From an uncultured Chlorobiaceae bacterium (lineage in GTDB: Bacteria > Bacteroidota > Chlorobiia > Chlorobiales > Chlorobiaceae), in assembly GCA_903874585.1 (NCBI GenBank), contig CAIQSY010000130.1, positions 1-6,642 on the forward strand: 6,642 nt of DNA, read 5' to 3'. Positions 1 to 5,308 of this stretch are shown here, piece by piece. The notes below the pieces were generated by a model. That model was not told the origin of the DNA and searched no databases. It saw nothing but the letters and a program-made list of their open reading frames with translations. How positions within the stretch are numbered: position 1 is the first letter of the stretch; each line of letters starts with the position of its first letter. Both the position numbers and the translations under genes were made by a program.

Positions 1-315
1 GGTCAAATCTTGTATGGTGATAGTGCTTATGTTGGTCAGGAAGAGATCATTGATGAGTGTCACATGACCAGCAAGATTCATGAAAAAGGCTATCGAAATA
101 AACCACTAACCGATGATCAGAAAGCATCAAACCGTGAAAAATTAACAATCAGAGCAAGGGTTGAACACGCCTTTGGTTTTATGACGAACAGTATGGATGC
201 GATGTTTGTCAATACCATCGGGATTTGGCGTGCTACTGCTAAAATTGGTATCATGAACCTCACCTACAACATGATGCGCTGTATCCAGTTGAACAAGAAA
301 ATTTATATTCTCTAA
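1..315 (+). CDS. IS5-family transposase, C-terminal part (5' end outside window)
   Basis: This is the last ~104 residues of a DDE transposase that cuts and joins the ends of its insertion sequence. The reading frame is open from base 1 (G-Q-I-L-Y-G-D-S-A-Y), so the TTG at 10 is not a true start. Two catalytic acidic positions of the IS5 family are recognisable: the Asp in Y-G-D-S-A-Y (codon 19-21) and the Glu in R-V-E-H-A-F-G (codon 163-165). The family-typical K-I-H-x-K-G-x-R-N-K-P-L-T segment lies between them, and T-I-G-I-x-R-A-x-A-K-I-G-x-x-N-L-x-Y-N-M follows. It ends at TAA 313-315. The visible part shows no frameshift, so the enzyme could be intact, but the first catalytic Asp is off the window. 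Confidence 0.9.
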   Translation, partial: GQILYGDSAYVGQEEIIDECHMTSKIHEKGYRNKPLTDDQKASNREKLTIRARVEHAFGFMTNSMDAMFVNTIGIWRATAKIGIMNLTYNMMRCIQLNKKIYIL

Positions 316-450
316 TCTTCTCTGGGCTAACTATGTCCAAGAGGTGCTGATCGCTCTCTTTTACACAAAAAATATATCAAAGAACAAGAATTTTCTGGAT
401 CGTCAATGATCTTTTTGTTTCTCACCCGTTCAAACTAACATTTCAAAAGC

Positions 451-467
451 CAATTTTTAGAGGTGCC
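451..467 (+). repeat. right terminal inverted repeat of the IS5-family element
   Basis: The sequence CAATTTTTAGAGGTGCC is the expected form of an IS5-type end (reverse complement begins GGCACCTCTAAAAATTG). It sits ~136 bases after the transposase stop and abuts CTAA. The partner repeat is outside the window, so the call rests on position, family resemblance and the coding sequence that resumes immediately after. Confidence 0.6.
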
Positions 468-471
468 CTAA
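468..471. repeat. probable IS target-site duplication (CTAA)
   Basis: CTAA directly follows the terminal repeat and matches the YTAR target of IS5-subgroup elements. It also fits into the interrupted gene, as part of the codons for Ser/Thr-Lys before Asp-Asn-Leu of the pseudaminic acid synthase. Only one of the two copies is in the window. Confidence 0.5.
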
Positions 472-586
472 AGATAATCTACTTAGAATCCGTCCAGGTC
501 ATGGATTGTCTCCAAAGTATTATGATCTATTGTTGGGTAGAAAAGTAAAGTGTGATGTGAAAATCGGAACACCTGTTACTTGGTAG
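470..586 (+). pseudogene. pseI: pseudaminic acid / N-acetylneuraminate synthase, 3' fragment (SAF domain end)
   Basis: Reading from AAA at 470 gives K-D-N-L-L-R-I-R-P-G-H-G-L-S-P-K-Y-Y-D, then L-L-L-G-R-K-V-K-C-D-V-K-I-G-T-P-V-T-W and TAG (584-586). This is the characteristic C-terminus of PseI/NeuB-type synthases, whose SAF (antifreeze-like) domain ends with N-x-R-x-I-R-P-G-x-G-L-x-P-K-Y and a G-T-P-L-S-W motif. The full enzyme condenses phosphoenolpyruvate with a modified hexose to make a nonulosonic acid for surface glycans or flagellin. Only ~38 of ~345 residues are present. The IS ends at the first codon, so the rest is either upstream of the IS or lost. The protein ends one or two residues earlier than usual after G-T-P-x-x-W. 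PseI versus NeuB cannot be settled from this piece; the P-K-Y-Y-D and G-T-P-V-T-W wording favours PseI. Confidence 0.75.
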
Positions 587-619
587 ATGATAAGGTAATA
601 AAAAAAATTGGTTCTAAAA

Positions 620-656
620 ATTCGTTGTAGAGAAGCAGTGCACTTCTACAACGAAT
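620..656. repeat. strong inverted repeat (12-bp perfect stem)
   Basis: ATTCGTTGTAGA (620-631) and TCTACAACGAAT (645-656) are exact reverse complements around a 13-base loop. An alternative fold bulges GA (630-631) and adds GAAG/CTTC (632-635 with 643-646). It lies between the pseI fragment and the next gene. On the + strand it is followed by CAAAAG, so it lacks a U-tract there. On the - strand it runs into TTTTTAG and could terminate transcription from the right, but no - strand gene is seen to need it. It may be a palindromic repeat or a regulatory leader hairpin. Confidence 0.6.
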
Positions 657-663
657 CAAAAGT

Positions 664-674
664 TATAATATAAT
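664..674 (+). promoter_or_regulatory. possible -10 elements upstream of the capsule-type gene
   Basis: Two overlapping perfect TATAAT hexamers (664-669 and 669-674) lie 18-29 bases before the ATG at 693. No good -35 is present at the normal distance, because that position falls in the right arm of the hairpin. The region is very AT-rich, so chance matches are likely. Confidence 0.25.
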
Positions 675-692
675 TTCATTCAGTGGTGATTG

Positions 693-2102
693 ATGTGTGG
701 TATGAAAAAAAATAAAGAGTGTTTAACTCCTTTTTGGAATTCCAGTACTCATGATGTTGTTATAAATAATATTTGTCATAGTCTTGGATATAAAAGATGC
801 AGTTTATCGGTTGATCCAAATTATGCATGGCAGGATCTCATCATTTCTTTATTGGTTTTATTTTTATATATTCCTAAAATATTGGTTTTGTCATTAAGAG
901 ACGATATAAGAAAATTAAAAATCTTTGATGTGAATATTGGTCGAAGTATAAATGAAGAGAGTATCGCTGGCTCAAAAAGCGCTGTATTTAAGTTTAATAT
1001 TGTAGGCTATAAAAAAATATTAAGAGCTATTCTTTATTATTTCCAAATGAAGAAAAAAATTCATAATAACAAAATAGGATTAATATTGGGAGGAGATGAG
1101 GCTTATATGGAGATGTCCATAGCAGCTCAACTTGCGGAAAAAAAGAAAATTCCTGCAGTGTTTCTTAAAGGAGGGACTATAATAAAGGCGTTTTTCTATA
1201 ATAGTGAGTACATGAATGCATTTCCATTATATGAAAATTATCCCGATATGCTGAACCAATTAAAAGATAAAGAAAATTTGGTAAAAAAGGCTGGTGATAT
1301 GTTGGAAGATAGAGTGGATGGTAATCGAAGCTCATTACAATATATGCCGAAATATGATTCTTCAAAAGAGCATCAGAATTTGTACTTATCAGCTGTTTGG
1401 ATATTTCTTCATGATTTTTATGATTCACCGGGAATTTATGGTGGCAATATTTTTCAAAGCCATTGTCATTGGCTAGAATATACTATAAAAGCGCTTGAGC
1501 GTTATGATGTAAAAGTAGTAATAAAGCGGCACCCAAATGAAAGGCCTGTAAACATCCAGATTATTGAAAACTATAAAAAGCGGTATAAAAATTCTGTGGT
1601 TTGGTGTGAGGAAGATATATCAATTAATAGAATTAAGCATTTACAATGCAAAGCGATCTTTACGGTATATGGTACTGTAATAACCGAAGGGACATATTCA
1701 GGTATTCCTGTTATTGCTGCTGGAAGATCACCCTATAGCGGATTTGATGTTTGCTATCGAGCAACTAATATTAAGGAATATAGGGAATATATACATCAAA
1801 TTGGCATTGGATATAATTTAAAGCCAAAAAGAAAAGAAGCTGCAATAAATGCAGAATGCGCAAATAGATTTATGGATGTTCCCAATTTTTTACTTGATAT
1901 TCCTTATGATGATATAAGCAAAGATTTGTGGGAAAGTTGCGGTCTTGGTGTTTATCCTGAGCATAATTATGAGCGAAGAAAAATATTTTTAAAAAATAAA
2001 AATATTTTAAATTATATGGAAAATCATTTGCAAAATATAGACCTTGCGTCAAAATTAGGGATAAAAAAATATTCGCATTCGGAATATTGGGGGAATAGAT
2101 GA
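693..2102 (+). CDS. capsule polysaccharide biosynthesis-type protein (GT-B-like transferase)
   Basis: This 469-residue cytoplasmic or membrane-associated protein resembles the capsule polysaccharide biosynthesis / KpsC-KpsS-like superfamily, which transfers sugars or polyol phosphates onto surface glycans. The support is in the C-terminal half: V-V-I-K-R-H-P-N-E (~275-284), a linker, then F-T-V-Y-G-T-V-I-T-E-G (~324-334) followed by Y-S-G-I-P-V-I-A-A-G. These correspond to the K-x-H-P and G-S/T-x-x-x-E-A elements of that fold. A hydrophobic stretch at ~48-68 could be a peripheral membrane helix. ATG 693 is chosen because GGTG lies 5 bases upstream; TTG 690 and ATG 702 are alternatives, and an in-frame TGA at 687 blocks any earlier start. 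The gene is strikingly AT-rich compared with everything after 2110. Its TGA overlaps an ATG (ATGA type), as in a polysaccharide operon. The substrate cannot be inferred, although the neighbouring pseI remnant suggests a nonulosonic-acid-containing glycan. Confidence 0.6.
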   Translation: MCGMKKNKECLTPFWNSSTHDVVINNICHSLGYKRCSLSVDPNYAWQDLIISLLVLFLYIPKILVLSLRDDIRKLKIFDVNIGRSINEESIAGSKSAVFKFNIVGYKKILRAILYYFQMKKKIHNNKIGLILGGDEAYMEMSIAAQLAEKKKIPAVFLKGGTIIKAFFYNSEYMNAFPLYENYPDMLNQLKDKENLVKKAGDMLEDRVDGNRSSLQYMPKYDSSKEHQNLYLSAVWIFLHDFYDSPGIYGGNIFQSHCHWLEYTIKALERYDVKVVIKRHPNERPVNIQIIENYKKRYKNSVVWCEEDISINRIKHLQCKAIFTVYGTVITEGTYSGIPVIAAGRSPYSGFDVCYRATNIKEYREYIHQIGIGYNLKPKRKEAAINAECANRFMDVPNFLLDIPYDDISKDLWESCGLGVYPEHNYERRKIFLKNKNILNYMENHLQNIDLASKLGIKKYSHSEYWGNR

Positions 2103-2137
2103 TGTCTAGAAAATCAACAACTCCGATGCCGATGTAG
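2102..2137 (+). other. stub of a lost downstream gene at a recombination junction
   Basis: The TGA stop of the capsule-type gene overlaps an ATG (2102-2104), which normally marks the next gene of an operon. Only M-S-R-K-S-T-T-P-M-P-M is encoded before TAG (2135-2137). In another frame the glycosyltransferase sequence begins at 2110. The crossover therefore lies at about 2105-2113, and the stub is probably two to four real codons followed by out-of-frame glycosyltransferase DNA. Confidence 0.4.
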
Positions 2138-3099
2138 TGCATTTACACTGGGTTGCCGCTGAAATGCTCTCTATACATGATATTGGCGCAATCAAAAAGC
2201 CCATTGTATGGACACTGCACGATATGTGGGCGTTTTGCGGCGCGGAGCATTACACGGAAGAGTCCCGATGGAGAGAAGGGTATTTCGGGAACAATAGACC
2301 TGCTTATGAATCCGGATTCGACTTGAACTGCTGGGTATGGAATCGAAAACGTCTGCATTGGCGGCGCCCGGTGCATATTGTAACGCCGAGCCATTGGCTT
2401 GGTCAGTGTGTTCGAGAGAGTGCATTAATGAAAGACTCTCCTGTTACAGTTATTCCTAATGCTCTCGATACCAGCCGGTGGATTCCTGTAAACAAGCCAA
2501 CCGCGCGCCAGTTGCTGCATTTGCCTCCAGATGTACCACTGCTTCTTTTTGGTGCAATGGGAGGCGGGCAAGATCCTCGTAAAGAGTACGATCTTCTACT
2601 GAAATCCCTAAATCTCTTACGATGTAAAATTAAAGGGCTTGAGTTGCTGGTTTTCGGGCAGTTGTCTCCAAAAGAGGTTCCCGATCTTGGTTTTCCTATT
2701 CATTATACCGGCCACCTGCATGACGATGTAACGCTTCAGTTGCTCTACAGCGCCGCAGATGTGATGGTGGTTCCCTCACGTCAGGAGGCTTTTGGTCAAA
2801 CAGCTTCAGAAGCTCACGCATGCGGAACGCCGGTTGTCGCATTCAACACAGGTTGCCTGCCCGATATCGTCGATCACGAAAGAACCGGCTATCTTGCTCA
2901 ACCGTTCGATACCGATGATTTAGCTAAGGGAATTGAGTGGGTCTTGGCTGATAAGGAGCGATTGCAGAGGTTGGGGCATAACGCGCGCCAGAAAGCAGTG
3001 GAAACGTTTACCTATCCGATAGTGGCGTCGCAGTACCAGAAGGTCTATGAGCGGGTATTGGGAAAAGAATGCAACCTTTTGGAAAACAACCTCCCCTAA
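2110..3099 (+). pseudogene. GT4-family glycosyltransferase lacking its N-terminal part
   Basis: The frame from 2110 reads K-I-N-N-S-D-A-D-V-V-H-L-H-W-V-A-A-E-M, an internal part of the N-terminal Rossmann domain of GT4 (GT-B) glycosyltransferases. It then continues without interruption to the C-terminus at TAA 3097-3099, with TAG directly after. The remainder looks sound: W-T-L-H-D-M-W-A-F-C-G-A-E-H, V-I-P-N-A-L-D, L-L-L-F-G-A-M-G-G-G, and the donor-site E-x7-E in Q-E-A-F-G-Q-T-A-S-E-A-H-A-C-G-T-P-V-V. About 80-100 residues expected in full members (~400 aa) are missing, and a TAG at 2107-2109 closes the frame upstream. The best remaining start is GTG 2137 or ATG 2167, neither with a clear ribosome binding site, so an active enzyme is unlikely. 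Base composition is clearly richer in GC than the preceding gene, which marks a different origin. The family assignment is firm; the acceptor and sugar are unknown. Confidence 0.8.
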
Positions 3100-3161
3100 T
3101 AGAGTAAAAACCAAAAAAAAGCTTCTCTTGCGGTAAATAATGTGTATCTTGTCATCACACA

Positions 3162-3197
3162 AGTGGATTTGATGCTCTCCACGGTAATCAATCCACT
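3162..3197. repeat. short inverted repeat upstream of the 3240 unit
   Basis: AGTGGATT (3162-3169) and AATCCACT (3190-3197) are exact reverse complements with a 20-base loop, and the match can be extended by TGA/TCA if one T is bulged. It sits in the 140-base gap between the glycosyltransferase and the next unit. It could be an operator or leader hairpin, but there is no U-tract after it and the arms are short enough to arise by chance. Confidence 0.3.
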
Positions 3198-3222
3198 CAT
3201 ACCCACATTAACTGGCTCTCGA

Positions 3223-3230
3223 AGGAGGAG
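3223..3230 (+). promoter_or_regulatory. ribosome binding site for the 3240 gene
   Basis: AGGAGGAG ends 9 bases before ATG 3240 and is the best Shine-Dalgarno sequence in the window. It fixes the start of the following gene. No convincing promoter was found in 3100-3222. Confidence 0.7.
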
Positions 3231-3239
3231 CAAAAGCCC

Positions 3240-3650
3240 ATGAGTCAGCAACTCGTTTCCGATTCTAATCACTCCATAGCACTCAGTACTGCCGCGCCAG
3301 CGCCCACACTCTCCCGAATATTGGGCTTGGTGCCAACATTGCCCGGTGAGTCAGCAGAACAGTATCAGGCAAGTCTCGATGCACTCCTTAAAGAGTTAGG
3401 TGCCCATTCAGTACTTCAGGTTTATCTTGCAGAAAAAATCCACGATTGTCTGTGGTGGATCCGTCGTTTTCAAGAGCAAAAGCGAGCAACAGTCATTGTG
3501 CGAATGGCTAAACTGACCTGGGAAGGTTATTGTCGGAACGGCAACCCAGATAAAACGCACATTCGCAACACACTCCTTGCCAATAAGGTCGATAAACAAA
3601 CCGAAGAAGCCATCGATGGTGTGGATCACACCCTTGAGTCCATCCGCTAG
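3240..3650 (+). CDS. conserved protein of unknown function, N-terminal part before an in-frame amber codon
   Basis: This 136-residue product has no recognised function. It starts at ATG 3240 after a strong ribosome binding site. A low-complexity N-terminus rich in Ser/Ala is followed by P-T-L-P-G-E-S-A-E-Q-Y (~31-41), a helical segment, and L-A-E-K-I-H-D-C-L-W-W-I-R-R-F-Q-E-Q-K-R-A (~63-82). I recall the L-P-G-E ... E-x-I-x-x-x-x-W-x-x-R-R ... K pattern from uncharacterised bacterial proteins, but cannot verify the family here. The TAG at 3648-3650 lies in the same frame as the next coding stretch: C-G-C TAG G-A-G G-C-C A-T-G continues without a shift into 3657-3878. The two together would be a ~212-residue protein with a Gln (CAG) or similar codon at the stop. 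A single C-to-T change would explain the split. It is either a recent nonsense mutant or two coupled genes; I favour the former. Confidence 0.7.
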   Translation: MSQQLVSDSNHSIALSTAAPAPTLSRILGLVPTLPGESAEQYQASLDALLKELGAHSVLQVYLAEKIHDCLWWIRRFQEQKRATVIVRMAKLTWEGYCRNGNPDKTHIRNTLLANKVDKQTEEAIDGVDHTLESIR

Positions 3651-3656
3651 GAGGCC

Positions 3657-3878
3657 ATGTACAGGGATCAAGCGGAACTCATGCTACTCGACCAGCAAAT
3701 CGCGCTGCAAACCAAAATCCTCGCTGGTCTGCAAGCCTCCTATGAAGTGGCGTTTAACCGCAAAATAAATATTGAACGCCTGCAACTGCAAAACGAGGTG
3801 ATCCGTCGGAATTTAGAGGGCGTTGAAGTGGCCGCGGTTGAAGTCAACAAGTATGATCAACTGTATGGCCAGCGCTAA
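3657..3878 (+). CDS. small coiled-coil protein, probable C-terminal half of the 3240 protein
   Basis: Seventy-three residues, almost entirely helical and rich in Gln, Leu and Glu: L-M-L-L-D-Q-Q-I-A-L-Q-T-K-I, then I-N-I-E-R-L-Q-L-Q-N-E-V-I-R-R. The heptad-like spacing suggests a coiled coil and hence oligomerisation or partner binding. It has no signal peptide or membrane segment. It is in the same frame as the upstream gene, with only TAG-GAG-GCC between the two, so I read it as the displaced C-terminal half of one protein. It could still be translated on its own: AGGAGG (3649-3654) overlaps the amber codon, but lies only two bases from ATG 3657, which is closer than optimal. Its end (TAA 3876-3878) overlaps the start of the next gene by 14 bases, so the whole unit looks translationally coupled. 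Confidence 0.6.
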   Translation: MYRDQAELMLLDQQIALQTKILAGLQASYEVAFNRKINIERLQLQNEVIRRNLEGVEVAAVEVNKYDQLYGQR

Positions 3879-4269
3879 AAGTCAGGCCGCTAATCAGCGT
3901 AACGCACAGCACTCATCTGGCCCAAAAACAGATGAAGGAAAACGACGATCCTCCGTTAACGCCATGCGGCACGGTCTCACCGTATCCATCGAAAGCTCTG
4001 CATGGGCGCATCACCTCCAGTCGCTCGAAACCCTGCTTGAGTCCGATGGACTGAATCAGCCAGAGGCCCGAGATCTTGCATTATGTATCCTCAACTATGA
4101 ACGCAACGCCGAGTACCAGCGCGAGCGTTACCTGAAAAGCGAATGCAGCAAAGAGGAGCAGATGTGGGCCACCCCGCGCAATATGCAACGCGAGCTGCTG
4201 AATGCCAACCGGCACCTGAAGCGAGCAGCCAACCAGTTGACCAGCCAGTGCAAAGACTGGAGTGCCTGA
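3865..4269 (+). CDS. conserved protein of unknown function with NAQHS-S-GPKT / HGLT motif
   Basis: This 134-residue soluble protein begins with N-Q-R-N-A-Q-H-S-S-G-P-K-T-D-E-G-K (~10-26) and S-S-V-N-A-M-R-H-G-L-T (~29-39). I recognise this as the widespread uncharacterised N-A-x-x-S-T-G-P-x-T-x-E-G-K ... N-A-x-x-H-G-L-T motif, found in many environmental bacteria and often in several copies per genome; no function is known to me. The rest is helical, with a conserved-looking segment A-R-D-L-A-L-C-I-L-N-Y-E-R-N and a basic, Gln/Asn-rich C-terminus that could contact nucleic acid (inference only). ATG 3865 is chosen because the motif starts shortly after it; ATG 3853 in the same frame is possible. 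Neither has a clear ribosome binding site, which fits translational coupling with the gene it overlaps. It probably works with the product(s) of 3240-3878. Confidence 0.7.
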   Translation: MASAKSQAANQRNAQHSSGPKTDEGKRRSSVNAMRHGLTVSIESSAWAHHLQSLETLLESDGLNQPEARDLALCILNYERNAEYQRERYLKSECSKEEQMWATPRNMQRELLNANRHLKRAANQLTSQCKDWSA

Positions 4270-4318
4270 TGTCCGGAGAAAAAATTGACAAAACGAATCC
4301 AATTCAGTCTCACCTGAT

Positions 4319-4417
4319 ATGACCAACACAAGAAAACTGATAACGTTCGATTGGGCTATAAAGCGTTTACTTCGCAGCAAAGCCAACTTCGGGATTCTTG
4401 AAGGGTTTTTAAGTGAA
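4319..4417 (+). repeat. direct repeat copy A1 (matches 6288-6386)
   Basis: The first 99 bases of the Rpn-family gene are repeated at 6288-6386 with 95 identical positions, three of the four differences lying within the first nine bases. The two copies have the same orientation and are ~1.97 kb apart, so recombination between them would delete both full-length nuclease genes. Confidence 0.9.
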
Positions 4418-5179
4418 CTGCTCAAAGAAGAGATCACCATCCTCGATGTCCTCGAAAGTGAGAGTAATAAAGACTATGCATTCGACAAATTTAATCGTGT
4501 CGATTTAAAAGTACGCAACCAGAAACAAGAAGTCATCATCATAGAGATCCAGTACGACAGTGAGTACGACTACTTGCAGCGAATTTTTTATGGCGTTTCA
4601 AAAACAGCCATAGAGGGGATGAAAGAGACGCAATCTTATGCTGGAATCACTAAAGTCATCTCCATAAACATTCTCTATTTCGATCTTGGCAGTGGCACCG
4701 ATTACATTTATAAAGGCAGCACCCGCTTTATCGGCTTGCACAATCACGATCTCCTGGAACTGAACGCTAAACAAAAGCAACTCTTCAAAAAAGAGAGCAT
4801 AGAGTCGCTCTACCCTGAATATTATCTCATCAAAATCAATCGCTTTAACGATGTCGCCAAAGATACCTTGGATGAATGGATCTACTTTCTGAAAAATGAA
4901 GAAATTCAAGAGAGCTTTACCGCAAAAGGGTTAAAAGAGGCGGCAGACAAGTTAAGCATCATGAAGTTGCCAGAAGAGGAACAAAAAGCGTACGAACATT
5001 ATAAAGATGATTTACATTATCAAGCCAGCATGTTCGAGTCATCCTTCGGTGATGGATATCACACGGGTGAAGTTACAGGTATGGAGAAAGGCTTGGTAAA
5101 GGGTAGAGAAGAAGGTCGCGTCGAAGGCCGAGTCGAAGGAAGAGAAGAAGAGGTATCGAGGAAACAACCAGAACGATAG
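4319..5179 (+). CDS. Rpn-family PD-(D/E)XK nuclease / putative transposase, C-terminus frameshifted
   Basis: This 286-residue product belongs to the Rpn (recombination-promoting nuclease) / PD-(D/E)XK 'transposase' group, whose characterised members cut DNA and raise RecA-independent recombination. The N-terminus T-F-D-W-A-I-K-R-L-L (~9-18) is typical. Likely active-site residues are Asp62 in R-V-D-L-K-V and Glu76 and Gln78 in I-I-E-I-Q-Y; K-V-I-S-I-N-I-L follows at ~112-119. The core is followed by four 12-nt tandem repeats encoding Gly-Arg-Glu-Glu / Gly-Arg-Val-Glu (262-277). Right after them, GA (5150-5151) interrupts the repeat phase. As read, the protein ends E-V-S-R-K-Q-P-E-R at TAG 5177. 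Removing those two bases continues the repeat as Gly-Ile-Glu-Glu and adds the usual C-terminal helix pair up to TAA 5278-5280 (319 residues). The nuclease core is intact, so the truncated product may still be active. No ribosome binding site is evident before ATG 4319. Confidence 0.85.
   Translation: MTNTRKLITFDWAIKRLLRSKANFGILEGFLSELLKEEITILDVLESESNKDYAFDKFNRVDLKVRNQKQEVIIIEIQYDSEYDYLQRIFYGVSKTAIEGMKETQSYAGITKVISINILYFDLGSGTDYIYKGSTRFIGLHNHDLLELNAKQKQLFKKESIESLYPEYYLIKINRFNDVAKDTLDEWIYFLKNEEIQESFTAKGLKEAADKLSIMKLPEEEQKAYEHYKDDLHYQASMFESSFGDGYHTGEVTGMEKGLVKGREEGRVEGRVEGREEEVSRKQPER
4892..4944 (+). repeat. direct repeat copy A2 (matches 6394-6446)
   Basis: These 53 bases recur at 6394-6446 with two differences. 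In the gene they encode K-N-E-E-I-Q-E-S-F-T-A-K-G-L-K-E-A-A, the helix after the nuclease core. Confidence 0.9.
5102..5163 (+). repeat. 12-nt tandem repeat array interrupted by a GA insertion
   Basis: Four 12-base units occupy 5102-5149 (encoding GREE, GRVE, GRVE, GREE). A fifth degenerate unit (GGTATCGAGGAA, encoding GIEE) occupies 5152-5163. The two bases GA at 5150-5151 lie between units four and five and break the frame. Purine-rich tandem repeats of this kind are prone to slippage. Confidence 0.8.
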
Positions 5180-5280
5180 CAATAAAGCTGATAGAACAAG
5201 GCACGGAGATTGACATCATCAAAGCGGTGACAGGGTTAAGTGTTGCGGCGATAGAAGATCTTGTGAAGAGCGTCTCATAA
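5107..5280 (+). pseudogene. displaced C-terminal segment of the first Rpn-family gene
   Basis: In the frame one base behind the 4319 gene, this stretch is open from 5107 (after TAG 5104-5106) to TAA 5278-5280. From 5152 it reads G-I-E-E-T-T-R-T-I-A-I-K-L-I-E-Q-G-T, then E-I-D-I-I-K-A-V-T-G-L-S-V-A-A-I-E-D-L. This matches the tail common in the family (A-x-x-L-L-x-x-G-x-x-x-x-x-I-x-x-x-T-G-L-S-x-x-x-I-x-x-L). It has no start codon or ribosome binding site of its own and is best read as part of the 4319 gene, lost through the GA insertion at 5150-5151. Confidence 0.75.
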
Positions 5281-5308
5281 TGTTTACAAAGAACAGACAA
5301 AAAAAGTT

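Larger units (their letters stand above)
1..467 (+). mobile_element. 3' portion of an IS5-family insertion sequence
   Basis: The left part of the element lies outside the window. What is visible is the C-terminal transposase coding end (1-315), a 150-base non-coding tail in which I see no further gene, and a terminal sequence that reads, on the opposite strand, GGCACCTCTAAAAATTG. Immediately beyond it is CTAA, which fits the YTAR target preference known for the IS5 subgroup. The element boundary at 467 is supported by the neighbouring sequence: the codons of a pseudaminic acid synthase start right after it. The left inverted repeat and the second target duplication copy cannot be checked here. 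Confidence 0.8.

Noticed and set aside
341..348. GAGGTGCT as a second, internal IS terminal repeat
   Set aside because: Only seven of eight bases resemble the end at 460-467 and the adjoining AT-rich part of the repeat is missing, so chance is sufficient.
620..656. Rho-independent terminator on the + strand
   Set aside because: The stem is followed by CAAAAG, not a T-tract. A T-tract exists only for - strand transcription, where no gene is seen.
620..656. Integron attC site
   Set aside because: The arms do not match the RYYYAAC / GTTRRRY core sites, and no integrase or cassette structure is present.
3149..3154. TTGTCA as a -35 for the 3240 unit
   Set aside because: No -10-like hexamer at 16-19 bases downstream, so it is not supported as a promoter.
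4285..4290. Perfect TTGACA as the -35 of a promoter for the first nuclease gene
   Set aside because: There is no acceptable -10 hexamer 16-18 bases downstream; CTGATA lies 23 bases away and overlaps the start codon.
4081..4440. Open frame of 119 codons on the - strand
   Set aside because: It spans the ends of two + strand genes and the gap between them, with no ribosome binding site or recognisable motif.
5141..5160. Programmed -1 ribosomal frameshift to join the two parts of the first nuclease gene
   Set aside because: No X-XXY-YYZ slippery heptamer and no obvious downstream stem. The exact two-base interruption of the repeat register is better explained by an insertion.
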